A stretch of 10,539 bases of DNA from Verrucomicrobiota bacterium (GTDB taxonomy: Bacteria > Verrucomicrobiota > Verrucomicrobiia > Limisphaerales > JADLHS01). The translations under genes and the position numbers were made by a program. The stretch spans positions 1 to 10,539 of the forward strand of contig SCTL01000939.1 of NCBI GenBank assembly GCA_004297495.1, written 5' to 3'. The notes beneath the pieces were generated by a model that saw nothing but the letters and a program-made list of their open reading frames with translations, ran no database searches and was not told where the DNA came from. Shown piece after piece: positions 1 through 8,087 of this stretch (position 1 is its first letter; every line of letters starts with the position of its first letter).

Positions 1-352
1 CGTGCGGCTGGCGCGGCTTGGGCGCTTCATCAGACCCTTCCTTCGGCTCGACGTGCTGCTCCTGCTGGATGCGCTTGTAGTGATTGTGAACCGCCACCGC
101 CAGCGTCTTCTTCGCGTGATCCTGGCCGACGCAATGCAGGTCGAGCTTGCGCTTGATCTCCGCCGGGCGCGGCACGGTGAATTTGGGATGCGCCTTGCGG
201 TTCTGCAATTCCAGTTCGCGATCAAGGACGTTCTTGGAAAGGATGATGCAGTTGTCGCAGATATAAACACCCGGCCCGGCGATGAGCTTCTTCACTTCTG
301 AGTGCGATTTGCCACAGAAGCTGCACATCGTGATGTTCGTCGGTCGAGCCAT
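1..352 (-). CDS. clpX: ClpX, ATP-dependent Clp protease ATP-binding subunit (N-terminal part, cut by window edge)
   Basis: ClpX is the AAA+ unfoldase that recognises tagged cytoplasmic proteins and threads them into the ClpP chamber. Only the first 117 codons are in the window. The start is the ATG read from 352 down to 350, giving a protein beginning MARPTNITMCSFCGK. The N-terminal C4 zinc-binding domain is intact, with Cys10, Cys13, Cys32 and Cys35 in the pattern CxxC-x18-CxxC (CSFC and CDNC). It is followed by the linker into the AAA+ domain (KRKLDLHCVGQDHAKKTLAVAVHNHYKRIQ region), which matches the ClpX consensus around IGQDxAKKxLAVAVYNHYKR. The Walker motifs lie beyond the window edge. 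The gene begins 59 nt downstream of the clpP stop on the same strand, the usual clpP-clpX arrangement, so co-transcription is likely. No strong Shine-Dalgarno precedes the ATG. Identification is from the zinc domain, the linker and synteny. Confidence 0.95.
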   Translation of the reverse strand, partial: MARPTNITMCSFCGKSHSEVKKLIAGPGVYICDNCIILSKNVLDRELELQNRKAHPKFTVPRPAEIKRKLDLHCVGQDHAKKTLAVAVHNHYKRIQQEQHVEPKEGSDEAPKPRQPH

Positions 353-411
353 TTCAATTTTCCAATCTCAGCTTCAAACTAGCAGGCTTGAGGCCAATCG
401 CAGTGATTTTT

Positions 412-1059
412 TCAAACTGGGGCGGAAGCCTTGTCGCCACCCGGAATCTCGCGGCGCGATTGCACAACGTGATCCACGAGGCCGTAATTCTTCGCTTCGT
501 CGGCGGACATGAAATTGTCGCGGTCGGTATCCTTGCCGACGCTTTCGGCGGTCTTGCCGCTGTGCTTGGCGAGGATTTCATTGAGCCGATCCTTGAGGCG
601 CAAAATTTCCTTCGCCTGAATGCTGATGTCCGTGGCCTGGCCCTGCACGCCGCCCCACGGCTGATGGATCATGATGCGCGCGTTCGGCAACGCGTAGCGC
701 TTGCCTTTCGTGCCCGCGCACAGCAGCACCGCGCCCATGCTCGCCGCCTGGCCGATGCAATACGTGTTCACGTCACACGTCAGGTATTGCATCGTGTCAT
801 AGATCGCGAGACCCGCCGTGACACTGCCGCCGGGCGAGTTGATGTAAAGATGCACGTCCTTCTTCGGGTCGGACATCTGGAGGAAGAGCAACTGCGCGAT
901 GATGATGTTCGCGACGTTGTCATCTACGCCCGTGCCGAGGAAAATGATCCGGTCCACCAGCAACCGCGAGTAAATGTCCCAACTGCGCTCGCCGCGACCG
1001 GTCTGCTCGACAACAATCGGGACGAGGAAATTCTGAGCGTTCATGTCTTTATTCATCAT
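412..1059 (-). CDS. clpP: ClpP, ATP-dependent Clp protease proteolytic subunit
   Basis: ClpP is the serine peptidase that forms the tetradecameric chamber of ClpXP/ClpAP and degrades unfolded substrates in the cytoplasm. The 215-residue length is typical. The catalytic triad is visible: Ser107 in GQAASMGA, His132 in MIHQPWGG and Asp181 in DTDRDNFMSA, each offset by 10 from the E. coli mature numbering (97/122/171). The oligomerisation and substrate-groove segment LYINSPGGSVTAGLAIYDTMQ is present. The C-terminal tail (residues about 201-215) is not conserved. Start choice is uncertain: ATGs occur at residues 1, 2 and 6 (1059, 1056, 1044) and none has a clear Shine-Dalgarno. A possible sigma70-type promoter immediately upstream would leave almost no leader before the first ATG. 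clpX follows 59 nt downstream on the same strand. No repeat insertion is seen in this gene. Confidence 0.97.
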   Translation of the reverse strand: MMNKDMNAQNFLVPIVVEQTGRGERSWDIYSRLLVDRIIFLGTGVDDNVANIIIAQLLFLQMSDPKKDVHLYINSPGGSVTAGLAIYDTMQYLTCDVNTYCIGQAASMGAVLLCAGTKGKRYALPNARIMIHQPWGGVQGQATDISIQAKEILRLKDRLNEILAKHSGKTAESVGKDTDRDNFMSADEAKNYGLVDHVVQSRREIPGGDKASAPV

Positions 1060-1067
1060 GTTCGCGC

Positions 1068-1096
1068 AACGTAGCGGAGGGGTGGGACAGCGTCAA
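1068..1096 (-). promoter_or_regulatory. Possible sigma70-like promoter of clpP
   Basis: On the minus strand a TTGACG box (1096-1091) is followed by a 17-nt spacer and TACGTT (1073-1068). The -35 box matches 5 of 6 consensus positions, but the -10 box only 3 of 6. Transcription would begin around 1061, almost on top of the clpP ATG at 1059, implying a leaderless or near-leaderless mRNA. This agrees with the missing Shine-Dalgarno. The call rests only on box matches. Confidence 0.3.
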
Positions 1097-1120
1097 GAAA
1101 TGCGCGGACGGTGGGGCAAA

Positions 1121-1214
1121 CATTCAACATTAAACATTCAACGCCGAACCTCCAACGAGCCGAACGCATGCGTGTCTCCGTCCGCCTTCAGTGTTGGAAG
1201 TTGAATGTTGAATG
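1121..1214. repeat. Inverted pair of heptamer arrays (CATTCAA type) between clpP and the VOC gene
   Basis: The left arm reads as consecutive 7-mers: CATTCAA, CATTAAA, CATTCAA, CGCCGAA, CCTCCAA (1121-1155), each ending in AA. The right arm (1194-1214) is TTGGAAG, TTGAATG, TTGAATG, whose reverse complement is the same CATTCAA-type array. The arms can fold into a hairpin around a centre that includes the palindrome CGCATGCG. The element fills about half of the divergent intergenic region, so promoters for clpP and the VOC gene must lie at its edges or within it. Confidence 0.8.
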
Positions 1215-1262
1215 TTCTGAAAAAATCCGTGCGCCTTCCGTCCTTGCCGTGTAAAAAGCTGC

Positions 1263-1658
1263 ATGAACTTTTCCATCGAACACATCGGCCTGCCCGCCCG
1301 CGATGTCGCCGCGTTGCGCGATTGGTATATCCAGAAACTCGGTGCGGAGTGCCTCGCGCCCAATGGCGATCAACCGCCGCTCTTCATCCGCCCGCCCGGC
1401 TCGGTGGCGATGTTTGAAATCTACACCGCCACGGGATCGAACACCGTGACCGAGGACAACGGACTCGCCGGCTGGCGGCACATGGCGTTGCGCGTGGATT
1501 CCATCGAAGCGGCGCGCAAGGAACTCGAAGCGCGCGGCGTGAAGTTCATTGACCCGATCAAACCCGCCGCCGGCGGCGGACGCGTGTTGTTCTTCAAGGA
1601 CTGCGAAGGAAATCTGCTGCACCTCGTGGATCGCCCGGCGGACTCGAAGATTCGTTGA
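1263..1658 (+). CDS. VOC-superfamily (glyoxalase/bleomycin-resistance/dioxygenase fold) protein
   Basis: This 131-residue protein contains two beta-alpha-beta-beta-beta modules, roughly residues 3-56 and 70-124, the full domain of a single-chain VOC protein that normally dimerises around metal sites. Family signatures are the opening FSIEHIGLPARDVAALRDWYIQKLG and the second module GWRHMALRVDS...FFKDCEGNLLHLVDRP. Candidate metal ligands by position are His7, Glu52 (MFEIYT), His73 and residue 120. Position 120 is usually Glu in the family (GNLLELV) but is His here (GNLLHLV), so metal use or reaction may differ. Such proteins range from lactoylglutathione lyase-like enzymes to fosfomycin/bleomycin resistance proteins and ring-cleavage dioxygenases; the substrate cannot be read from this sequence. 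The ATG at 1263 is the first in frame that begins the fold; no strong Shine-Dalgarno is seen. The gene is divergent from clpP and convergent with the Nudix gene. Confidence 0.88.
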   Translation: MNFSIEHIGLPARDVAALRDWYIQKLGAECLAPNGDQPPLFIRPPGSVAMFEIYTATGSNTVTEDNGLAGWRHMALRVDSIEAARKELEARGVKFIDPIKPAAGGGRVLFFKDCEGNLLHLVDRPADSKIR

Positions 1659-1669
1659 ACCGGAGCGCC

Positions 1670-1756
1670 TTCAGAATTTGAACAGGAGCGAACAGAGGAA
1701 ACGGAGGGAAGAAAACTGGACGACTCTGTTCCCTCCGTTTGCTCCTGTTCAGAATC
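1670..1756. terminator. Large decamer-built inverted repeat between convergent genes, possible bidirectional terminator
   Basis: The left arm begins GAACAGGAGC (1680-1689) and ends AAACGGAGGGAA (1699-1710). The right arm contains TTCCCTCCGTTT then GCTCCTGTTC (1729-1750), the exact reverse complement of those two blocks. The left arm has one extra copy-like unit of about 9-10 nt between the blocks, so the arms differ by about one repeat unit. The loop is about 18 nt. It sits just after the VOC stop (1658) and before the Nudix stop (1792), so it may terminate both transcripts. No U-tract typical of an intrinsic terminator is obvious, so the terminator role is inference. Confidence 0.5.
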
Positions 1757-1791
1757 AGTCGAGGCACGCGGCAGCTCAGATGCAACCGCTC

Positions 1792-2289
1792 CTAATTTGC
1801 AAACTTCCCCCAAAGAAACACAAACGCCGGCGCAAAATCCTGCGGGCGCTCCTTGATCCACTGCGAGACCTTCGCTGGAGTGAGCCACGCGCCTTCGTCA
1901 ATTTCATCGGGATGCAACTGGAACGGCCCCTCGCTCTCGCAACGATAAACCCACACAAACTCCGCGTCTGTCTCCGCGCACGCATCAATCTTGAATAGCC
2001 GCTTCGGTGTTTGTGCCACGCTCATTCCGATCTCCTCGCGCAACTCACGCACCGCGCAAGTATCATAATCCTCTCCGGAATCCACGTGACCGGATGCCGA
2101 CGAATCCCACAAGCCCGGCGACTTGTCCTTCGTCAGCGAACGCTTTTGCAGGAAGATTTTGCCGCACTCGTTGAACACGAGCACATGCACCGCGCGATGC
2201 AACAACCCGCGTGCGTGAACTTCCTTACGCGGCGCGAGTCCGACGACTTCATCGCGCTCATTGACGACATCAAAGATTTCTTCAGCCAT
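1792..2289 (-). CDS. Nudix hydrolase, isopentenyl-diphosphate-isomerase-like (YfcD-type)
   Basis: A 165-residue Nudix protein that probably hydrolyses a nucleoside-diphosphate-linked substrate in the cytoplasm. The Nudix box is complete at residues 67-89: G67, E73, then R81-E82-L83-x-E85-E86-x-G88-M89, fitting GX5EX7REUXEEXGU. The flanking segments (EIFDVVNERDEVVG near the N-terminus and GLLHRAVHVLVFN at 29-40) are characteristic of the IDI-like Nudix subgroup that includes E. coli YfcD. That subgroup is not necessarily an isomerase and its substrate is often unknown. A longer reading frame begins at 2337, but its first 16 residues overlap the upstream gene and do not fit the family. The ATG at 2289 starts the conserved region and lies 4 nt after the stop of the zinc-ribbon gene, suggesting translational coupling in one operon. 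Confidence 0.9.
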   Translation of the reverse strand: MAEEIFDVVNERDEVVGLAPRKEVHARGLLHRAVHVLVFNECGKIFLQKRSLTKDKSPGLWDSSASGHVDSGEDYDTCAVRELREEIGMSVAQTPKRLFKIDACAETDAEFVWVYRCESEGPFQLHPDEIDEGAWLTPAKVSQWIKERPQDFAPAFVFLWGKFAN

Positions 2290-2293
2290 TCCG

Positions 2294-2749
2294 CTACGAT
2301 TTACCCTTCCGTGGCACCAACTTCTTTGTGATCCCAATTATCAGCATCACAACACTCAACAAAAGGCACACCCCGCATAACACCGCCGCAACGATAAGAA
2401 TCCTGTGAGAGAACACGAAATAAAGGTAGATCAACAACAACCCTCCTATGCTGATGCCAAAACCAGCAAGAGTTATCCCGAAAAACTTCCGCCGTTCTTT
2501 TTTCATCTCGTCTGTGATCGCGCCACACGACGGGCAGGAAACCAAATCACAATCAGAATCAAGCGACGCCTTCAGTTTTGCATCCGCATCTGCGGCGGCT
2601 TCTGATTCCGCTGCTGCTTGGGTGGCGGCTGTTTTTGAAGATTTACCCAGGACGGTTCGTTTCATTTCGTATTCGTACGGGCGACCACATTTGGGGCAGG
2701 CGACTGTCTTTGTTATCTTACCGCTCACCATTTTTTGCGCGAAGCTCAT
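2294..2749 (-). CDS. Hypothetical zinc-ribbon membrane protein
   Basis: This 151-residue protein is not a family I recognise by name. It has four cysteines arranged as two CPxC knuckles, Cys18/Cys21 (CPKC) and Cys72/Cys75 (CPSC), likely a zinc ribbon. Between them is a low-complexity Ala/Glu/Asp/Lys segment (about 37-63) that may have expanded. The C-terminal half has two hydrophobic segments, about 92-113 and 117-140, predicted to be membrane-spanning, with a basic tail (KKLVPRKGK). The topology suggests a cytoplasmic zinc domain anchored by a helical hairpin. The first ATG is used; Met7 (2731) is an equally plausible start because no Shine-Dalgarno discriminates. It lies between a small membrane gene 19 nt upstream and the Nudix gene 4 nt downstream, all on one strand, so the three probably form an operon. 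This stretch looks less GC-rich than its neighbours. Confidence 0.65.
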   Translation of the reverse strand: MSFAQKMVSGKITKTVACPKCGRPYEYEMKRTVLGKSSKTAATQAAAESEAAADADAKLKASLDSDCDLVSCPSCGAITDEMKKERRKFFGITLAGFGISIGGLLLIYLYFVFSHRILIVAAVLCGVCLLLSVVMLIIGITKKLVPRKGKS

Positions 2750-2768
2750 AAATCGAAGTTGAATTACT

Positions 2769-3047
2769 TTATTTTACAAACCAAAACACCGTAAAACCGA
2801 CGGCATAACTGGCTCCCGCGCCGAACAGCCATGCGCCCGGAGAGAAGCCAAGGCGATATCCGGCTTGAGTAGGCTTTGAACTGGCCGCGATAATCAACGC
2901 AACACTCGCCATCACGATGTGGGCAAAAAACATCCCGCTGGCGACTTTGAGACTCCACCCACGAGCGCGGGCACCGTCAATGCACGCGCTAGTGCCAAGA
3001 CCCAAAGCCATGTAGACAACGAGTATTGCTCTGCTGAGAAAGTTCAT
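2769..3047 (-). CDS. Small hypothetical membrane protein, three predicted helices
   Basis: A 92-residue, strongly hydrophobic product without a family I can name. Hydrophobic stretches at about 5-22, 35-54 and 70-91 suggest three transmembrane helices. The first could instead be a signal sequence, because it contains a Cys at 22 after GLGTSA, although this does not form a good lipobox. The motif SPGAWLFGAGASYAVGFTVFW near the C-terminus is aromatic-rich. The ATG at 3047 starts the frame; no convincing ribosome site precedes it. The gene sits 94 nt downstream of ksgA and 19 nt upstream of the zinc-ribbon membrane gene on the same strand. Coding status is supported by spacing and clean hydrophobic periodicity rather than homology. 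A small dyad (TGCGTTACGCA, 3096-3106) in the upstream gap could be an operator but is unproven. Confidence 0.55.
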   Translation of the reverse strand: MNFLSRAILVVYMALGLGTSACIDGARARGWSLKVASGMFFAHIVMASVALIIAASSKPTQAGYRLGFSPGAWLFGAGASYAVGFTVFWFVK

Positions 3048-3141
3048 GTTTCACAAGTCTTGCGCCATACACGCGTCTATCCAGCGGTGATCGACTGCGT
3101 TACGCAATTGTCCAATTACCGGCTCTCTGCGCAATAATTTT

Positions 3142-4140
3142 TCATTTTGAACCGAGTAATGTCCGCGTCAGATTGACGAACAGTCCCAAGTTCAACTTCT
3201 CCGCCCGCTCTTGCGGCGAGATTTGCAGCTCGGCAAATGCCGCCGTCAGTTTTTCCACCGGCCAGTCCTGCTTGAGTAATTTCATCATCATCTTCCGCCG
3301 TTGCGAGAACGCGCGCTTCACAATCTTCACGAACGGTGCGCGCTGTTCCTCCGTCAGCAACGGTTTGGCTCGCCGCATGAGCGTGACGCACGCCGAGTCC
3401 ACATCCGGCGAAGGAAAAAAGCAAGTGGACGGAATCTTGAACCAGCCGCGCAGTTCGTAGTCGAGTTGAATCAGCAACGTGAGCACGCCGTAATCGTCAT
3501 CGTCCGCGTTGGCCATCAACCGCATCGCCACTTCCAGTTGCAGCGTCACGACCATGCGCTCGGGGCGTTTCTGAGTCTGCGCCAGTTCGACGAGAATGGG
3601 CGAGGCCACGGAATACGGCAGGTTCGCCACGAGTTTCCAATCGCTCCAATCGCGCGGTTCGCGGCGGATGAAATCCAGCGCGTCGTCATGGAGCAGTTCA
3701 AGTTTCGGATTTCGGATTTCGGACTTCGGATTTATGTCCTCCCTCACCCCAGCCCTCTCCCCAAGGAGAGGGAGTTCCTTGCTTCCGCGTTGGGCAGAGT
3801 CGGACGCCGCCGGATTCACGTGAAGCCTGGCCTCGCTCTCCCTCTCCCCGGGGGAGAGGGCCGGGGTGAGGGCGAGCACAGAACCAAATCTTTCTTCCAA
3901 CACTGCCACCAGTCGCTTGTCCTTCTCGATAGCCAGCACTTCGCCAGCCTTCGCGAGCAACAATTCCGTCAGCGGCCCCAGTCCCGGGCCGATTTCCAAA
4001 ACCTTGTCCGCCGTCGTCAATTCCGCCGCCGCAACGATGCGTTGTAGTTGGTGCGCGTCGTGCAGGAAATTTTGCCCGAGCGATTTCGTGAGCTGGATTT
4101 CGCGCTTGTCCAGCCACTCGCGCATTTCGGAAAGTTTCAT
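3142..4140 (-). CDS. rsmA: KsgA/RsmA, 16S rRNA adenine dimethyltransferase, with a ~60-residue repeat-encoded insertion
   Basis: RsmA (KsgA) uses S-adenosylmethionine to dimethylate two adjacent adenines near the 3' end of 16S rRNA late in small-subunit assembly. Family motifs are all present: LGQNFL (21-26), EIGPGLGPLT (49-58), acidic Glu72 in AIEKD, the HDDAL segment (151-155), catalytic NLPY (173-176) and FFPSPDVDSA (241-250). The protein is 332 residues, against roughly 270-285 for the family. The excess is an in-frame block at residues about 88-148 (DNA 3697-3879) built from two palindromic modules and a heptamer array. Its peptide contains LTPALSPGERE, LPLLGERAGVRED and NPKSEIRNPK, none typical of RsmA. 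It falls between motif II and motif III, a surface loop before a beta strand, so the methyltransferase core should still fold. The ATG at 4140 gives the expected N-terminus. A composite repeat lies just upstream; no Shine-Dalgarno is evident. Confidence 0.95.
   Translation of the reverse strand: MKLSEMREWLDKREIQLTKSLGQNFLHDAHQLQRIVAAAELTTADKVLEIGPGLGPLTELLLAKAGEVLAIEKDKRLVAVLEERFGSVLALTPALSPGERESEARLHVNPAASDSAQRGSKELPLLGERAGVREDINPKSEIRNPKLELLHDDALDFIRREPRDWSDWKLVANLPYSVASPILVELAQTQKRPERMVVTLQLEVAMRLMANADDDDYGVLTLLIQLDYELRGWFKIPSTCFFPSPDVDSACVTLMRRAKPLLTEEQRAPFVKIVKRAFSQRRKMMMKLLKQDWPVEKLTAAFAELQISPQERAEKLNLGLFVNLTRTLLGSK
3703..3730. repeat. Heptamer array (TTTCGGA)4 inside ksgA
   Basis: Four consecutive units, TTTCGGA three times then CTTCGGA. 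On the coding strand this reads as the NPKSEIRNPK-type peptide. The array is stop-free on both strands and forms the C-terminal end of the ksgA insertion. Confidence 0.9.
3741..3872. repeat. Two inverted copies of a palindromic CCCTCACCCC module inside ksgA
   Basis: Copy 1 (3741-3774) starts CCCTCACCCCAGCCCTCTCC and ends in GGAGAGGGAG. Copy 2 (3838-3872) is a near-exact reverse complement ending GGCCGGGGTGAGGG. Each copy contains its own CCCTCTCC/GGAGAGGG stem, and the two together form a larger inverted repeat around about 63 nt of non-repetitive sequence. A third copy occurs at 8129-8168. The layout resembles a small palindromic mobile unit captured in frame. Confidence 0.85.
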
Positions 4141-4153
4141 GACGGAAAAAATT

Positions 4154-4288
4154 CAACCACGGATGGACACGGAGGAACACGGATGGGAGCGCGGACTTCA
4201 GTCCGCTTCGACGTGCGAACGCCAGCGCACGACGGAGCTTGAAGCGGGCTGAAGCCCGCGTTCCGTTCGTATCGGTGTTCATCCGTGT

Positions 4289-4305
<17 letters not shown>
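4154..4305. repeat. Nested composite inverted repeat between the aminotransferase and ksgA
   Basis: The outer arms are decamer arrays: CACGGATGGA-type units at about 4158-4187 and the inverse TCATCCGTGT-type units at about 4271-4300, preceded by AACC and followed by GGTT. Inside are two inverted copies of a 24-nt unit, 4186-4209 and 4241-4264, matching at 21 of 24 positions. Each folds as a 7-bp stem with a 2-nt loop: GCGGACT-TC-AGTCCGC at 4191-4206 and GCGGGCT-GA-AGCCCGC at 4244-4259. The A-T pair in one stem is a G-C pair in the other, a compensatory difference. The right outer arm contains the last codons and stop of the aminotransferase. Confidence 0.85.
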
Positions 4306-6495
<2,190 letters not shown>

Positions 6496-6530
6496 GGTTC
6501 AGTCTAGCCATGTTCGGCCTGGAACGGAAA

Positions 6531-6602
6531 GAGGATTGAAGATGGACGATGGAAGATAGCGGCCCCGCGAAGCCATCCTCCATCTTCCATCTTCCATCCT
6601 CG
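6531..6602. repeat. Inverted heptamer arrays (GAAGATG type) in the queE/dehydrogenase divergent gap
   Basis: The left arm (6531-6559) is GAGGATT, GAAGATG, GACGATG, GAAGATA, G. The right arm (6573-6602) is CCATCCTCCATCTTCCATCT plus a further CATCCTC unit. Its reverse complement matches the left arm at about 25 of 29 positions. The loop is 13 nt. The hairpin ends 25 nt before the dehydrogenase ATG, so it must lie in that gene's leader or overlap its promoter. Confidence 0.85.
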
Positions 6603-6627
6603 CCGGCTTCCTGCTAATTCTCGCCGC

Positions 6628-7884
6628 ATGGAAATCTACGACCACCCGACTTTCCACATGGCGTGCCAGCAATTCGACGCCGTCGCCGATCTACTGGAGA
6701 TTCCCGCCGCCGAACGCGACCGCCTCAAATTTCCCAAACGCTCCCTGACCGTTGCCGTGCCGATCAAACTGGACGACGGTTCGACGAAAGTTTTCCCCGG
6801 CTACCGCGTGCAGCATCATCTCACGCTCGGGCCGACGAAGGGCGGTTTGCGTTATCATCCCGACGTAACGCTTGGCGAAGTCGCCGCACTCGCCATGTGG
6901 ATGAGTTGGAAATGCGCGCTCACCGGCCTGCCTTACGGTGGCGCGAAGGGCGGCATCACTTGTGATCCCGGCAAAATGTCCAGGGGCGAACTCGAACGCA
7001 TCACGCGCCGTTACACGCAGGAAATGATTCCGTTCATCGGGCCGCAGATTGACGTGATGGCACCCGACCTCGGCACGAACGAGCAGACGATGGCGTGGAT
7101 GATGGACACTTACTCGATGCACGAAGGCCACGCCGTGCCCAGCATCGTCACCGGCAAACCCGTGAGCATCGGCGGTTCGCTCGGTCGCCGCGAAGCCACG
7201 GGCCGCGGCGTCGCCTATCTCGTCAATCGCGCCACGGACACCGTCGGCCTCGACATGAGCAAATGCACCGCCGTCGTGCAGGGCTACGGCAACGTCGGCA
7301 GCATCGCGGCGCTTTCGCTCGCTCGTTACGGCGCGAAGGTCATTGCAGTGAGCGACGCGTCCGGCGGCATCCACAACGCAAAGGGACTCGACCTTTGGAA
7401 ATTGGAGAAGCACGTCGCCGCAAAAAAAAGCGTCACCGCCTTTCCCGAATCCGAACCCATCACGAACGAACAACTCCTGCTGCTGCCCTGCGAAATTCTC
7501 GTGCCCGCCGCGCTGGAGCGGCAAATCACCGAAGTGAACGCCGCTCAAATCAAATGCCGCATTCTCGCCGAAGCCGCCAACGGCCCGACCACACCCGAAG
7601 CCGACGCGATCATCGCACAACGCCCGGAGATTTTCGTGCTGCCCGACGTGCTCTGCAACGCCGGCGGCGTGGTGGTCAGCTACTTCGAGTGGGTGCAGGA
7701 CCTGCAAAGCTTTTTCTGGGGCGAGACGGAAATCACGGACAAACTCTTCCGCATTCTGGAAACCGCCTACACGCAAATCCTCGCCGCGAGCCGCAAACAG
7801 AAAATCTCCATGCGCCTCGCCGCGCTGAGTCTCGGCGTCAGGCGCGTGCAAGAGGCGAAGCGGATTCGGGGATTGTTTCCGTGA
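6628..7884 (+). CDS. Glu/Leu/Phe/Val dehydrogenase (probable glutamate dehydrogenase)
   Basis: A hexameric-type NAD(P)-dependent amino-acid dehydrogenase interconverting glutamate (or a related amino acid) with its 2-oxo acid and ammonium. The 418 residues are typical of the bacterial/archaeal-type enzyme. Lys71 (PTKGGLRYHP), Lys95 (MSWKCAL), catalytic Lys107 (PYGGAKGGI) and Asp147 (APDLGTNEQ) match Clostridium GDH Lys89, Lys113, Lys125 and Asp165 with a constant offset of 18. The dinucleotide-binding GYGNVGS is at 219-225, and AEAANGPTTPEAD and VLCNAGGVVVSYFEW follow later. The Lys89-equivalent supports a glutamate-type pocket, but leucine or phenylalanine specificity cannot be excluded. The ATG at 6628 gives a normal N-terminus; no Shine-Dalgarno precedes it, and a heptamer hairpin lies just upstream. 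A GTG-started antitoxin fragment overlaps its stop by 4 nt. No repeat insertion occurs in this gene. Confidence 0.95.
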   Translation: MEIYDHPTFHMACQQFDAVADLLEIPAAERDRLKFPKRSLTVAVPIKLDDGSTKVFPGYRVQHHLTLGPTKGGLRYHPDVTLGEVAALAMWMSWKCALTGLPYGGAKGGITCDPGKMSRGELERITRRYTQEMIPFIGPQIDVMAPDLGTNEQTMAWMMDTYSMHEGHAVPSIVTGKPVSIGGSLGRREATGRGVAYLVNRATDTVGLDMSKCTAVVQGYGNVGSIAALSLARYGAKVIAVSDASGGIHNAKGLDLWKLEKHVAAKKSVTAFPESEPITNEQLLLLPCEILVPAALERQITEVNAAQIKCRILAEAANGPTTPEADAIIAQRPEIFVLPDVLCNAGGVVVSYFEWVQDLQSFFWGETEITDKLFRILETAYTQILAASRKQKISMRLAALSLGVRRVQEAKRIRGLFP

Positions 7885-8087
7885 AACGACCAAAACAATT
7901 CCGCGTTGTGCAATTGACCAGACGCGCCACAAAGGTCTTTGGGTCAACAGCGGCGGCGCACGCGTGGATGAAAGCTCCTCAGTTTGGTTTGGGCGGCACG
8001 GCACCGCTGGTTTACGCGCGGACGGAAACTGGCGCGCAGGAGGTGGAAAATCTGTTGGGCCGGATTGAATACGGCGTTTATTCGTGA
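7881..8087 (+). CDS. Truncated MbcA/ParS/Xre-type antitoxin (toxin-binding domain only)
   Basis: The 68-codon frame begins with GTG overlapping the dehydrogenase stop (GTGA). It encodes a segment resembling the C-terminal toxin-binding domain of Xre/MbcA/ParS antitoxins (DUF2384), the partners of RES-domain NAD-degrading toxins. Recognisable elements are ATKVFGSTAAAHAWMKAP, FGLGGTAPLVYARTETGAQEVE and the terminal LLGRIEYGVYS, which matches the family ending around LGRIxxGxYS. Full-length relatives have 120-150 residues with an N-terminal DNA-binding helical domain; that half is absent here. The preceding bases belong to the intact dehydrogenase gene, so it cannot be hidden upstream. A GTG at 8084 overlaps this stop as a toxin start would, but its frame shows no RES domain and soon enters repeats. 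It is most likely a remnant of a toxin-antitoxin pair, though a small functional protein is possible. It is too short for routine gene calling and uses a non-ATG start. Confidence 0.7.
   Translation: MKRPKQFRVVQLTRRATKVFGSTAAAHAWMKAPQFGLGGTAPLVYARTETGAQEVENLLGRIEYGVYS

Noticed and set aside
388..1074. Long plus-strand open frame of 228 codons opposite clpP
   Set aside because: It is antisense to a complete ClpP with its catalytic triad; the product is Arg/Ala/His-rich without motifs, typical of a high-GC shadow frame.
7095..7880. Plus-strand frame upstream of the antitoxin fragment, in the same frame
   Set aside because: It overlaps the dehydrogenase in another frame and is extremely Arg-rich; only the part from the GTG at 7881 onward looks like a protein family.
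6691..8004. Minus-strand open frame of 437 codons opposite the dehydrogenase
   Set aside because: Shadow of the well-supported dehydrogenase gene; composition is unstructured and no family motifs are seen.
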